Shown here one piece after another: positions 13,101 to 22,779 of a DNA stretch of 64,000 nt. Source of the stretch: Spisula solida (taxonomy: Eukaryota; Mollusca; Bivalvia; Venerida; Mactridae); contig OX365948.1 in the NCBI GenBank assembly GCA_947247005.1, positions 10,591,455 to 10,655,454 of the forward strand. Direction: 5' to 3'. Positions within the stretch are counted from its first letter, which is position 1, and each line of letters opens with the position of its first letter. The position numbers and the translations under genes are program-made. The notes below the pieces were generated by a model. That model worked only from the letters and a program-made list of their open reading frames with translations, was not told the DNA's origin and did not search any database.

Positions 13101-16100
13101 TTGTTTTTATCACTTTTATGGTTAGATACCTGCCTAGTATTTGTCGTATATTTTACATTATTGAAGTTGAACCGATATTAAACATATACTGGTAAATTGC
13201 TTCATGTCTTTAGAACATTGTTATTAATGGCAGTCAATAAATTTACATTAATGTTGTTCTATTGTATTTATTGAAACCATGTTTTCAGGTTATGTTGTGA
13301 TTTATCCTCCAACATTTTGCATGTACCAAGTGACATTGGTATGTGGGTATAAGGCATCATGTACGAGGGATGATCCATATATAACGAGAAAACGCCCATA
13401 ATTTTCTTATGATACTTTAGATTTTACTCAAACTTTAGCTGGAAGTAATAACATGCATTAGCAATGTTTCCCTGAATTTCCATGATTACAATGTCACCAT
13501 GCTAAAATCTATGGTTGCTAAGGTAACCCTTGATACGCCTATGCGGGGCATTTTGAGGATTTTTCACCGTTTTCGCGCAAATTCAAACCGTCACAGTTTT
13601 CATGTAAGCGATAACAATGTGATGAAAATTGGTACTTGGGAACACTTAAGACTCGCCGTACTGATGGTGACATCATACTCGGGTTGTGTTGCGATTCGTT
13701 ACATCACGCATGTGGTATCGTTCTGTGACAGCAAAAATAACGGACAGACAAAGGATTATCATTAGAATATTTAGTTTTGAAGAAAACAAGTAATAACAAA
13801 AGTGTTCAGCTATTCAGTAATCATTTCGTGATCATGTTTTGTCAATAGCTTCAATTTGTGTACATTAGAACACATAAAAAGATTACTTGCAAAAGGCTAG
13901 TGATCTAACACAACATAGGCACAATGCGACGTCGACGTCAGAACTAAGCACGAAAATATTGGATGTTCTGAACGAAATTCCAAAGGATGACTATCGTGCG
14001 TCTTTTTATGCCCCCCTATCGATAGATGGGGAGGCATATAGTGATTCACCTGTCCGTTCGTCCGTCCGTCCTGGTTAACCCAAATTGACCGTTTCTTCTA
14101 GCATTAATATGGCTTGCTACAAAGCTTTCATACTTGCATGGATGTTGTGTATGAACACTCTCCACACACCAGTACCACCTAACCCCATTTTGACCTTCAC
14201 CGTGACCTAATTTTGGACTTAGACTTATTTATGGACAAGGCTTCCACAGGGGGCATAAGCGTTTATTGAACGCAGTCTTGTTCAACTTGGTATCGCATTG
14301 GCGAATACGTATACATATTGAAGGAGGATAATCTGACTTTTTAAAAAACTTAATACAGTTGTACCTAAGGAATGTGATCGTTAAAAAGATCATAGTTAAA
14401 TTCTGAATGACGTTAAAAGGTTAAAAATTGACGTTGCCCCGCCTACCGGTTTCATATGTCGGCAAAAATGTTCCAAACAAGTTATTGTTTCGATATATCT
14501 CAAAAATATTTCGCACGCTTTCTTCTTATGTATGTATTAGCCACCACATAAAATATTGTTAGAAAATAACATGTAATAGCAAAGTTACAAGCATTTTCTC
14601 GTTATATATGGATCATCCCTCGTACATTTGGAAGTGCCTTGTTTGGTAAAATCTGTCATAGTTGTTAACTTGACAGCACAAACATTGTCATGATGGGTAT
14701 ATTGCTTTGCACATGTCGGTCAGTCCGTATTCCAAACAGTTTTTGCTCAATTGTTCGAAAAACGCATAACCCTATGATCGTCAAACGTTACCTGGGTGTT
14801 GGTCATCTACTGTTGAGGAATGTTTTTCAAAATAAATGACTATTTGGCTGCCATATGTTGCATAAAACTGCACAGAGGCATTTTGTGTTTTGTTAATTTA
14901 TAAATTTATCGGATTATAGATCACAGAGTTGTTGAAGACGGCATCACGTAACAGAGCTGTTGGTGAAACACAGTGTAACGAAAGATCATCTCGAAGTCAT
15001 AGTGTTTTCAGGTTAAAAATAACTGGTGCTAATGAAATTACTGGGGAACAATGTAAAGGTATAATTTATATACTTTAGTTTGTCTCTTTTGTATTGAGAT
15101 GACATGATTGAGCAATAACTTTATAATGTAGTAGTAGTTGTGTATTACTTAAATGCATGTAGTTTCACTTTTACGTGAATGTCATACTAAGACCTTTCCC
15201 CAGGGGTTCTATTTGACTCGGGAGTTGGGGTTTTGACCCTTGGAATTTCTAAAAAGCCACATATTGACCCTCAAGATGTTGGTCATTTTCTCTTAAAATC
15301 ATGGATATTTTGCCTATAAAATGGTAAAATTAGACAAGTGTCAAAATGATCATTCAGATTCAGAAGCTAGTGGAAGCTCTGCTGATTCCTTTGAGCAGTA
15401 TGGATTTTGTCCTTGCAGTATAACTGCCCAGCATCTGATAGTATAGTCTTGACTTGACAGGTACATTAAATCTGGTTGATCTTGCTGGTAGTGAAAGGTT
15501 GAAAGAGTCTGGAGCCACTGGACAGAGATTGAAGGAGACACAGAGTATCAACAAAAGTTTGTCAAACTTGGGAAATGTCATCATGGCACTTGGAAACAAA
15601 GTAAGATTACACAATAATTGGTAAAGCATAGGAGTTATGGTTTAGGGCATCTTATATCAAATATCGAAAAAGTTAGAATGAATTAACTATGCTTTGTCAT
15701 ATGTCTTATGGTGAGGCCAGTCAGTCAAATCCTCGTTGTTTCATACAGTAAATTGTAAGACAGTGGTATTGGTATTCAATCCTTATTAACCATTTGTTGC
15801 AGAAAGTTGTCTGACTTTATGCTACATTATCAAGTTGCTATATTATGTTACAAACAAATATAGTAAATTATGTTAAAATGTTTGTTTTATCAGCTATCTA
15901 TATTTATTAAATGTCTCCCACAATGGAGCAAACACTGATTGTGTGCTGTCTGTCTTGATGGATGTCTTAAAACATGTGTGATGGATGTCTCATTTATCAA
16001 CAAAATGTACTTAATTCATGTGAAAAAGAAATGGAACTAGTCTAAAGGAGGGAGGATGTAGAAAACTTAGTGGAAAATATATACTCTGCAGAGAGGGGAA

Positions 16101-16825
16101 ACAAGCCTAATATCTCCATATATTTAAGCGGAAAAAAACATTGCGTTAACATTACAACTGGTATGTTTTCAGGAGAGTCATGTGCCATACAGAAATAGCA
16201 AGCTGACATATTTGTTACAAAATTCACTTGGAGGTAACAGTAAAACATTGATGTTTGTGAATGTATCACCTAGAGAGGAGAACTTCTCCGAGACTCTCAA
16301 CTCACTTAGATTTGCTACCAAGGTTTGTACTGTCACACATTGGGATACCAATTGCTTAATTTGTTACAGAAACATCTAATATTTGTATACTTGAATAGCT
16401 TTTGCTCAGAAAAATATTGACCAGAGTTATTGCCCTTTGAATTTGTATTATTGTTTTGTCCACATTATATTGCGGCCTTATATATTTTAGACTTGGAGCC
16501 CGATTTCAGGTTTTTTAATCCTGAACTTTGCTTCTTTTTATATTGAAAAATACATGGGTGAAAGTTTTCAGGCATATGCCTGAAGTTCAGGTTTTTTAGG
16601 GTACCAAAACGTCTGTTTTTCTTAATTTTCCCTATGTAAATTGTAAATTTTTGAAGATTTCAGGTTTTTCAGGATTTCTAACTTTCACCCATGAAAATAA
16701 GGTTTCAGGCTTATGAACTATTATTGATAGGAAGTCAGCAAAATTCCACAAGACCCATAACTTGTGGCTTTTATTTTCAGGTAAATCAATGTAATATTGG
16801 AACTGCTACTAAGAAATTAAGGTGA
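903..16825 (+). CDS. KIFC1: KIFC1 / HSET-type kinesin-14 motor (5' end outside window), 14 exons
   Basis: C-terminal, minus-end-directed microtubule motor that crosslinks spindle microtubules and clusters centrosomes. Exons: 903-1134, 4944-5018, 8173-8288, 8814-8944, 9572-9782, 9957-10124, 10293-10439, 11039-11155, 12463-12636, 12931-13095, 14920-15058, 15461-15600, 16173-16322, 16781-16825. Joined they give 669 codons with every junction in phase. Counting from the first visible codon: basic Ser/Thr-rich tail 1-110; 'KRPAWDLKG' at 111-119, as in vertebrate KIFC1; coiled-coil stalk about 120-311; motor from '[11 protein letters not shown]' at 312; P-loop GQTGSGKT 413-420; switch I NERSSRSH 532-539; switch [10 protein letters not shown] 563-570; terminal 'VNQCNIGTA'. 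The stalk-before-motor order defines kinesin-14. Human KIFC1 is 673 aa, so only about 50 N-terminal residues should be missing. The introns carry several transposons and one long nested ORF. Confidence 0.95.
2332..4335 (+). CDS. Intron-nested 667-codon ORF with four SxIP (EB1-binding) motifs
   Basis: A single uninterrupted frame of 667 codons inside the 3.8 kb KIFC1 intron, on the same strand. A run this long without a stop in AT-rich intron DNA is not expected by chance. ATG at 2332 is the first Met after an in-frame TAA at 2308. No known family was recognised. The product is hydrophilic, Ser/Asn/Lys/Asp-rich, apparently disordered, with no membrane segment, and Cys clusters near residues 124-131 and 659-664. 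It has four S-x-I-P motifs: SRIP 2-5, SLIP 185-188 ('KSLIPRPK'), SCIP 447-450 ('[10 protein letters not shown]') and SSIP 525-528; the middle two sit in the basic, Pro-rich setting typical of EB1 ligands. Two readings fit. It may be an intronless nested gene (AATAAA at 4569 and 4624). Or it may be an alternative first exon: CAAG|GTGAAC at 4291 leaves phase 1, exactly what the KIFC1 exon at 4944 accepts. The upstream KIFC1 exon cannot splice into this frame. Confidence 0.75.
   Translation: MSRIPVFIERSARKGWNVTGEPCIFIACKSVNTSSDIDSRVSTDCSVDLVNNSNLHVQLQQLSDVDNEVESINDEHRDRLIDKVQLNDTLESKLDDVDLKLENIVNVKNQKNESSITVVSCSRGITNAKCDCAVCCKGVNIARYVSGQRIDSKSAEIDDHEAHEKNKNTSLTKLTNGNDVPVPKSLIPRPKLLTAGRILMTSAPVKRAKSKLNRKIKSEIKDCQMNRTLQHETNLKSKMHGLIKGNKIVDGAMNGKMELADNTISAKGFDGNMAKYTGSLNPENTKEISKKSATEKIGQKLDSKSGVKSTDIVETKCNSKVISSCDHRNDIITDCDALKGDTGVQHVEETCTESSLFKSHQELEDSEPECAQHYIDCKNNREVIDKPTETIPTEHVPTIMNLKHSKVNDNQSVSSFVHTNGSSVKLTNSIKDHGVVKLVKCVQPKRSCIPKFRKNATHHNEDDKVHCRNKTNATDDEHYSSETNATDPGCQNVLMNISKSYRVEGDGGCISMVNGYTSLSPHRSSSIPTPSSINRYSSQPENCKEYSSANESDCSVSGDVNTGQSMFSYKHFSRSSKLRKTIHRRPNCSESDTSTSETGGHKAVPTVKNPIGEIQKCSTSQRNLPRAPASVRTVLIGQRCDMANSNIKYNTQQGEPMHLCEVCVSNS
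4569..4629 (+). promoter_or_regulatory. Candidate poly(A) signals after the nested ORF
   Basis: AATAAA at 4569-4574 and again at 4624-4629, about 235-290 bp after the nested ORF stop. They favour a separately terminated transcript, but the hexamer is common in such AT-rich DNA. Confidence 0.35.
4944..5018 (+). CDS. KIFC1: KIFC1 exon, Gly/Pro/Arg-rich tail
   Basis: Acceptor ATTTCAG, donor GCAG|GTAAGA, phase 1 to phase 1, 25 codons ('[13 protein letters not shown]'). The symmetric phase means it can be skipped or entered from an alternative phase-1 exon without a frameshift. Confidence 0.8.
6316..7352 (+). mobile_element. Nested TIR element with CCGTAAATAATC ends
   Basis: Sits inside copy A. 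The left end CCGTAAATAATC at 6316 matches the inverted right end GATTATTTACGG finishing at 7352, with TA on both sides (6314-6315, 7353-7354). Similarity of the ends continues inward (CATAAGTCGC-like). No convincing transposase frame. Copy B of the host element lacks this insertion. Confidence 0.75.
6592..6806 (+). mobile_element. Third-level nested repeat, TATGCCCCC…GGGGCATA family
   Basis: Ends TATGCCCCC at 6592 and GGGGCATA at 6806 are inverted. The interior holds 'GGTCACAGTGACCTTTGACC', typical of molluscan dispersed repeats. The same terminal motif bounds the repeat at 14007-14257. Lies within the 6316-7352 element. Confidence 0.6.
7538..7876 (+). mobile_element. Nested GGCC-ended element with TTG target duplication
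   Basis: Copy B of the host element reads straight through AACGTTGTATAG. In copy A that sequence is split by 339 bp flanked by TTG (7535-7537 and 7877-7879). The ends are inverted (GGCC…AAAATATT, then GTTTCCCCATCC inside). This is a direct filled-versus-empty site comparison within one window. Confidence 0.8.
8173..8288 (+). CDS. KIFC1: KIFC1 exon, 'KRPAWDLKG' stalk start
   Basis: Acceptor TAGCAG, donor ACAG|GTAATT, phase 1 to 0. Encodes the conserved KRPAWDLKG motif followed by Glu/Gln/Lys-rich helix, marking the move from tail to coiled coil. Confidence 0.95.
8814..8944 (+). CDS. KIFC1: KIFC1 exon, coiled-coil stalk
   Basis: Acceptor TTTTAG, donor ACG|GTTGGT, phase 0 to 2. Heptad-like sequence ('[15 protein letters not shown]'). 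Confidence 0.93.
9120..9480. repeat. Dispersed repeat ('GGGATGTGTGCTAATG' family), copy 1
   Basis: Contains GGGATGTGTGCTAATGGCAC and 'GGTTAGGAATTATGCCTCAG'. Related copies lie at about 19660-19870 (same strand) and 35255-35420 (opposite strand). Ends were not defined and no coding content was seen. Confidence 0.6.
9572..9782 (+). CDS. KIFC1: KIFC1 exon, coiled-coil stalk
   Basis: Acceptor TTTCAG, donor AAAG|GTGTGT, phase 2 to 0. Seventy codons of Glu/Lys/Leu/Ser heptads ('[18 protein letters not shown]'). Confidence 0.95.
9957..10124 (+). CDS. KIFC1: KIFC1 exon, stalk end and neck
   Basis: Acceptor TTACAG, donor GAAG|GTAATT, phase 0 to 0. Ends '[12 protein letters not shown]', the kinesin-14 neck helix just before the motor, which sets minus-end directionality in this family. 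Confidence 0.95.
10293..10439 (+). CDS. KIFC1: KIFC1 exon, motor domain start
   Basis: Acceptor TTTCAG, donor CGAG|GTAAGT, phase 0 to 0. Opens with [11 protein letters not shown], the N-terminal beta-strand of the motor. The following acidic loop is weakly conserved in the family. Confidence 0.97.
11039..11155 (+). CDS. KIFC1: KIFC1 exon, motor domain
   Basis: Acceptor TTATAG, donor ACAG|GTAAGT, phase 0 to 0. Contains '[15 protein letters not shown]…[10 protein letters not shown]', the strand and helix before the P-loop. Confidence 0.97.
11969..12100. repeat. Foldback (inverted repeat) element
   Basis: The left arm (about 11969-12028, starting GAATCTTACATTCGTGTC) is complementary to the right arm (about 12041-12100, ending GACACTCATGTAAGATCC), separated by a loop of about 12 nt. 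It could form a hairpin of roughly 60 bp with mismatches. No flanking target duplication was identified. Confidence 0.7.
12463..12636 (+). CDS. KIFC1: KIFC1 exon with P-loop (Walker A)
   Basis: Acceptor TTTCAG, donor GCAG|GTAAGC, phase 0 to 0. Contains '[18 protein letters not shown]', the ATP-binding P-loop, intact. Confidence 0.98.
12931..13095 (+). CDS. KIFC1: KIFC1 exon, motor domain
   Basis: Acceptor TTATAG, donor TCAG|GTATGT, phase 0 to 0. '[13 protein letters not shown]' is the hallmark kinesin helix after the P-loop. Confidence 0.98.
13364..14622 (+). mobile_element. Mariner-like TIR element, defective, in a KIFC1 intron
   Basis: Perfect 29 bp inverted termini (beginning CGAGGGATGATCCATATATA) flanked by TA at 13362-13363 and 14623-14624. 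The interior keeps transposase-like fragments: an open stretch at 13499-13765 and, near 13950-14005, '[17 protein letters not shown]', reminiscent of the C-terminus of mariner transposases. That frame is broken by another repeat at 14007-14257 and contains stops. The length is about 1.0 kb without the insert, shorter than full mariners, so it is internally deleted and dead. The perfect termini suggest fairly recent movement. Confidence 0.8.
14007..14257 (+). mobile_element. TATGCCCCC…GGGGGCATA repeat nested in the mariner-like element
   Basis: Begins TATGCCCCCC, ends GGGGGCATA, and splits a transposase-like reading frame. The interior has 'CCGTTCGTCCGTCCGTCC' and 'TGACCTTCACCGTGACC'. Same family as 6592-6806. 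Target duplication unclear. Confidence 0.65.
14920..15058 (+). CDS. KIFC1: KIFC1 exon with switch I
   Basis: Acceptor TTATAG, donor AAAG|GTATAA, phase 0 to 1. Contains '[11 protein letters not shown]', the switch I loop that senses the gamma-phosphate. Confidence 0.98.
15461..15600 (+). CDS. KIFC1: KIFC1 exon with switch II
   Basis: Acceptor TGACAG, donor ACAAA|GTAAGA, phase 1 to 0. Contains '[17 protein letters not shown]' and '[18 protein letters not shown]' (switch II and the relay helix). Confidence 0.98.
16173..16322 (+). CDS. KIFC1: KIFC1 exon, microtubule-binding end of motor
   Basis: Acceptor TTTCAG, donor CAAG|GTTTGT, phase 0 to 0. '[19 protein letters not shown]' and '[12 protein letters not shown]', the most conserved C-terminal part of the motor. 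Confidence 0.98.
16781..16825 (+). CDS. KIFC1: KIFC1 terminal exon
   Basis: Acceptor TTTCAG; encodes [14 protein letters not shown] then TGA. It matches the 'VNQC.IGTA' end of vertebrate KIFC1 and closes the motor with a short basic tail. Confidence 0.95.
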   Translation, partial: VNQCNIGTATKKLR

Positions 16826-17225
16826 AGCCCTTACTGACTATACACAAGGACTTCCCTGATACTAAATGCCATGACGGTTACACAACTAGATTCATGGGTA
16901 TATATTAACCATGGCACACTACTTGCCAGTGACGATAGGAAGAAGTGTATGGTGGAGTAACTGTCTTTTGCGCTGAACAAAGAATAATCATTGATAAATT
17001 ATTGCTATTCATGTCATTACTTTACAGGGTTCTCATGGGATTTAGATCAGAATTTTTTATTAAGTCTTAGAAATTTTATTATTTGGTAAAATTCACAGAA
17101 ATTTAAAATCAAGGAATCAATAGAGAAATTGGGAAAAGGCTAGTTTCTACCTTTGGGTTAACTAGTCTTTTGTTATTCACTATATTATCCAAAAGCATTG
17201 TTTATATATGGCTTTTGTCTGTTTA

Positions 17226-17231
17226 AATAAA
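17226..17231 (+). promoter_or_regulatory. Candidate KIFC1 poly(A) signal (proximal)
   Basis: AATAAA about 400 bp after the KIFC1 stop. Not verifiable without transcripts. Confidence 0.3.
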
Positions 17232-17977
17232 ATCAGAATTAACAGATTGTTGACCTACAGTTTCCAATAGATACCGTTAGTTTCAGTCTGTGAAATTTAA
17301 AATGGTCAGAGGAATGTCTGGAATTTTTACTTTCTGATGGAAACCCTGTAAAAACGTGGTCGGTTATACATTTTGCTGAATTTAATGTCTCATTATTTGG
17401 TTTACTAATTTATCATCATGTTGATCCAGAAATAAGTCACTTTGTTTCTCAAATATGTGTACACATGTACATGATGCTTTGTACTTTATAGAGCCAACAT
17501 ACAGTCTGCTGTATGCAATTTGTGACCAAGTGTGAAATCTTAAATTGACATCTCTATTTACTTCTTTGTGTTGATTGTTCGGGTCAGGTTATGTATAAAT
17601 GTGCAAGAGCTTAATAGTGCTTTACATGTTTAGATACAAAACTTCTTTCATTGAAAATTGTTATCTGCAACTAACTGAAATGTTTGAACATAACAGTTAC
17701 ACTGTTTCTTTTTCAAATTGTGAATGAAATTATTTAAGAAAGATGCATTGCATTCTTTGACAATGGGATTGGAAGCATTTCATAATGTGACCAGTAACTA
17801 CTACTAGAGTGACTAGCTTTTGCATGAATTGTGGTAAAAAATTATCAATAGTTAGGTACAGTGGATGAAACTTTAGCATTTGATAAATTGTAGAGCCTTG
17901 GAGAGAATGTTTTACACTGAATGTAAATTGTTTTAAAACTGATGCTGATACTATTTTATTTGTTCCCAATATTTTGT

Positions 17978-17983
17978 AATAAA
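17978..17983 (+). promoter_or_regulatory. Candidate KIFC1 poly(A) signal (distal)
   Basis: AATAAA followed within about 30 bp by a GT-rich stretch (GGGTTCTGTCC), giving a more complete poly(A) context than the proximal hexamer. Confidence 0.35.
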
Positions 17984-19659
17984 TACTGAACATGTTCACA
18001 GTCCTGAGGGTTCTGTCCTATATTATTGTGCAATATGTAAATGTTTTATATACCAAACTACGCAGTTTGAGATCATGATGTGAGTATAATATTATAAATC
18101 AGCACTTGCAGACTCAGGCGATTGCATAGTTTCAAGGTCTTTTCTAAAGTAACTTTGGTTATTGACCTTCTAGCAATTTGAGTATCAGGGGTTTCAACAG
18201 GGTCTGAGTCTCGAGGGTAATTTTTATTAAAAAAATTGCACTGGATTTTAAAACATTTCAGCTAAAATAACTACAATTTAAAAGAAACCCTTCTGTCAGA
18301 AACCTTAGCTTTTGGGGATTTTCAGTGGTCTTAGCGTCAGTAAGTCTAGCTCCAGTGAAGCCTTTAAATATGTTACTGCATTTATGATAATGTAAAGACA
18401 TAATGATATGTGAGAAATTATTCTTGAAAGATTGTATTTAACAATTGCTGATTATACTCAGTTCTGTGAATGTAAATAATTTGAATGAGCATGTCTTCAA
18501 TACAGACTGAATATGTTTTTAACTGTATGTATGCCTGCGAGAGATCAGCTTATTTTAAATACTGGCACGATTTATGTTTCTACGAAATTTTAGATATGTA
18601 TGTTCAGTGTATATTTCTGAACTTTGTAAGCAAGTTAGTCATGTTACAAGTGATATTGCAATGTAAATAGTCTTAGCGTGGCTTAGTGTGAGAATTGTTA
18701 TGTGAGTTAGTTGTTTTTATTTCATATTTATTAGAAGAAAACTCGAATCTTTGTTGTGAAATGCTATGTAACTTGACCTCCCTATTGTGAATCTCTATTT
18801 CATGCTATACCACCTATTATTGTTAGATGCCAAATGTGCCTTAATGTGTTCAAATCATCTATGTATCTGCTATGATAAGAGCAAGCTTCAGTATTGCTAT
18901 ACTGTAATCCATAGTTCCATTGTATCTTGGTAATTACAACTATTTACATTGTGTTCCATCATATACATTCCCAATAATGTCCCGAAATTTATCGTGATAT
19001 GTAATTTTAAAGGAATCGTTTTCTGGAATTAAATAATTTAAACATTATTATTTTGATGCTTACAATTATTTTCACTTTTCTTCATGCTTTGAAATAGGAA
19101 AGATAAGTGATGTATACTATTGTTTCAAACACACTAGCATAAAACTTGACTAACAATGAAATATCAATATTTCATGAAAACTTGAGCTTTGTTTAATTAC
19201 AGAAATAGGTTATGTTTATTACATCTATTCAAGAAGTTAAGGTACAGAAATTTGCAAGTCTTGGTAGTTGAGGAATTCGGCTTAATAATAAACTGATTAA
19301 ATTATTCTCAAATATACATTTGTTCATTGGCACTGATTGAATAATTAGATTTACACAGGTGATACAAAATTACTACATTTTATGATTATTGACGAGTTCT
19401 TCTAGGAATCTCTTCTTGAGGCAGCATTGTACAGACAAATATTTTTATCACAATACATGTACCATTTTATTTGAATGTTTGCTTGAATACATGTGTCTTG
19501 TATGAGTATATTTCTCACTTTCCACTCCCTCCAACTGTTCATACTTCATCATATATTATAATATAATATACTTGCAGGACTTCAAATCATTAAATATTTG
19601 TTCTGATCAATAAACAGGGGTTCTACTATTCCTGAATAATCTAGAAATCTGGATTTGAT

Positions 19660-19870
19660 GCACTAACAGGAACTTTTTTCCGCCAATTATATGACTGAGC
19701 TGTGGTCATTTGAAAGTTTGTATGCTGAATTTTAACAATAAAACAACGTTTTGGTGTAGGGATGTGTGCTAATGTCACTCGAAACAGGCTTGTGTCATAT
19801 TTTCAGGATTGGGCATTTCCCTCAGTAGTAACCCTGTGACAATAGTTTTATTTGTTCCAACAAAACTGTC
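19660..19870. repeat. Dispersed repeat ('GGGATGTGTGCTAATG' family), copy 2
   Basis: Shares GTAGGGATGTGTGCTAATG and 'CTCAGTAGTAACCCTG' with the copy at 9120-9480. Boundaries approximate. Confidence 0.55.
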
Positions 19871-20587
19871 CGAGCAAGACTAGTGAGCTTATAAGAACAT
19901 AGGCATCAATTTTTGAAACAATCTTTCATTTGATTACAGTTTGCAGATGTGGCATTTCTTGTGAAAATTCCATCAGTTTATCAAATGTGCAGAGTATCTG
20001 CAAAGACATTTTGACAACCCTTACCAAATTTTGAGTAGCAGACCTTGCAATATGATTGAAGTATAACAGTTAACAGTGTAGCAATTCTGTATTCCTACAT
20101 TAGTAATGTAACATGTTATTTGTTCCTCTTCTATCTTAAACCATTGTATTTCTTACCTTGTCCCTCTCTGTCATCATTGTCTGATATGAATGAATGAAAT
20201 AATTTTAATATAAATTGATCAGATATTAAACTTTGTGTATTCATTGATGATTGTTGCTTGTTTTTATGAAATATGGATAGCTTAATTACCATGGAAGAGA
20301 CGTTTGACAAAAAAAGCCAAGTGTGGTAGAAATATGTTAAAATTCTGTCTGTTAGTCTCAGAAGAAATTTAGTAATGTATCGGGGTTTCCCACAATCAGG
20401 GAACTTTGTGCATCGGCAGCTTGAAAATTTGTGGTAATCCGGTGAAAAGAATTAAGTGGGTGGGGGATACATTTTGAGCTTGTTCCTACTCCAGGTCTTT
20501 CTAATAAAACAGTCCTCGTTATAGAAGGATTTACGTGTCGAGTCTTGATCTTGCTGGACAAGCACATTTGTAGAGCAACAAGTTATT

Positions 20588-20680
20588 TACTGTAAATTTA
20601 TCCTCTGTAGAGCAATAACCTAAACAACGGCCAATGTTTGCAGCTCCGAAAGGGTGTTGTTATACAGAGGTTGTACTGTA
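20588..20680. mobile_element. Short foldback MITE ('CCTCTGTAGAGCAA' family)
   Basis: Left end TACTGTA…CCTCTGTAGAGCAATAACC; right end inverted, GGGTGTTGTTATACAGAGG…TACTGTA. The same inverted motif recurs at 24297-24380 and 38259-38336, so this is a small dispersed family of about 80-90 bp. Confidence 0.65.
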
Positions 20681-22557
20681 GTTGTTAATTGTGTTAGCAA
20701 TTACAAATGCACATGGGAAATTGAATATACTGAAATTAAAAACCCAAAATATAGTATAAAACAAGGCTTTGTTTAAAGCATATTGAGAATGTTTTTGGTG
20801 TTTATAGCATTTATGAATACCATTTACAGGTGAATGGAGCTTGGCTTGTATATAATTGTTTTATCACCTTTTGAAGATAGATTATGATCATTATCTAGCA
20901 CTTTTATCTATAATAGCCTTGAACACTTTTTACATTGTCACATAGAGGGTTTACAAAAGAAAGCACACACCAGACTAGATAATTCATATTTATTCATAGT
21001 TGTGCTACCCTGAAATACGTAACATGTTTATTAACATATCTGATTCATAAAAGCAAAACATGTTCATTAAAACATGCATGTTCATTAAAACATGTTTTAA
21101 TAACACATTAGCATGTTCATTAACATATTTAGCAATGAAATCGTAACATGTTCATTTACACATTCTGCTTTATAAAACCATAAAATTGCATACAAAAAGT
21201 GCATATTGTCAATAGACATGTAAGGAACAACAAAATCGTTAAAGCTGAACAATAGTAGACCTTGGAAACTTAATAAAACGCAGTCTACTAACACACACGT
21301 CCTAGCAGTCAGTTGTACTTGTTTTAGGAAACACTGAATCAGTCAAGTACGTTAAATAGCAACCTGAACACAACTACTAAGACAAGAAACACATTTAAGC
21401 AAACATTGTGTGAAATTCAAAACTGACTTATCTGCAAATTTATTTCAGTGCATTCATTGACATTCAAATAAATAGCATTGAAAACTTAATTTGTCAAACA
21501 AAGATTCTTCTAAAACATGTATTACTAAGCACATCAGTTATATTTTAATTATGTGATTTATACACTTCATATTATACAGTTTACTCAATATACACAACAT
21601 TTATATTGCCAGAAAGAAAACACACCAGATCTATGTGATATATGTATGTACATGCAAGAGCAAGACTGCTACAACAACACACTGTCTTAGAAATGGCACA
21701 AACAAACTATTAGCACATTAAAAAGAATACAACATAACATAGAAATGATAACTTATGGAATATCACAGACTAAGTTCATTAATTATAGTTTGTTAAGCAT
21801 CTTTAACACAAAGAGGCTTACAGTGATTAAACATATGCATAAGCAGATGAAACACCTCTAATAAAATATTTCATTTTAAGAAAACTACATGAACATACAT
21901 ATAGTATCTACTGCTACCTTTGCATTCCCATTTGCAGTAGTTAGGTATTTAACTTCTTTATACAAAACTACCTGGAATGTGAGGATTCCGGTAATTGACA
22001 ATTAAATAACCTGCCCACTATAATTATAAAACTAGGTTTCATTTGCTCTATCTGGTAAGTGATAATGCAAATTTTTGAACTGACAAAATTCCAAATTACT
22101 GAGAAAGTTGAGTTATATGAAATAACTAACAAACAGTACAGATATAATGAAAATGGGGAACATTTTACAGTTTCCCAAAATTGAGATATTGAGCAAACTG
22201 GGAATTTGACATCTTTAAATACATATACATTAACAATGTCAACACATGAGTACATATAACATTAAACATTGCAAGACTCAAGCATGGACAGATAAATGTA
22301 CAAAATGTATGTAAACATGGACGGATAAATCAAAAGCTTTGGTCAAGTATTATATTGTATAATAAACATTGTAAATTGACAACAATCATACAATAAATTG
22401 TACCCGAGTATAGCTTTGATGCCTCAAACACTCTAGAAACCCCAAACAGATTGTAGCTTGATGCTGTACTGGTATACAGTATATGCCTCAAACAGTAAGG
22501 TGGCTGGAACTGGTTAACCGGTCCAAAGGCAATTCAAGGCATCAAATTTCTACTGTA

Positions 22558-22779
22558 CAGGGTGTTAAAAAAGTTCGTTCTCAATTTTTAAATTTTAATA
22601 TTTATTTTTCTGACGTTTCTGACGTCAGAAGAGAATGTAAAATGTTCAGGTTAATTTCCAAAGGGTTCTACCATTGTTCTTATCCATCTAGTAATAAAAT
22701 ACAAGTGGACACTGCGTAGAAGCTTAGATAAAATTTAGTATGAATTTAGATTTTGAGAACGAACTTTTTTAACACCCTG
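22558..22779. mobile_element. 222 bp MITE with perfect 27 bp inverted ends
   Basis: Both ends read CAGGGTGTTAAAAAAGTTCG plus seven more identical bases when compared inverted. TA precedes the left end; TT follows the right end, so the TA duplication is not clean. The interior has no coding capacity, only a TGACGTTTCTGACGTCA motif. Resembles a deletion derivative of a Tc1/mariner-type transposon. Confidence 0.85.

Noticed and set aside
13499..13765. 88-codon ORF as an independent gene
   Set aside because: Lies wholly within the mariner-like element bounded by perfect termini; treated as a transposase remnant.
22483..22719. 78-codon ORF over the MITE at 22558
   Set aside because: Starts outside and reads across a TIR element; no family resemblance.
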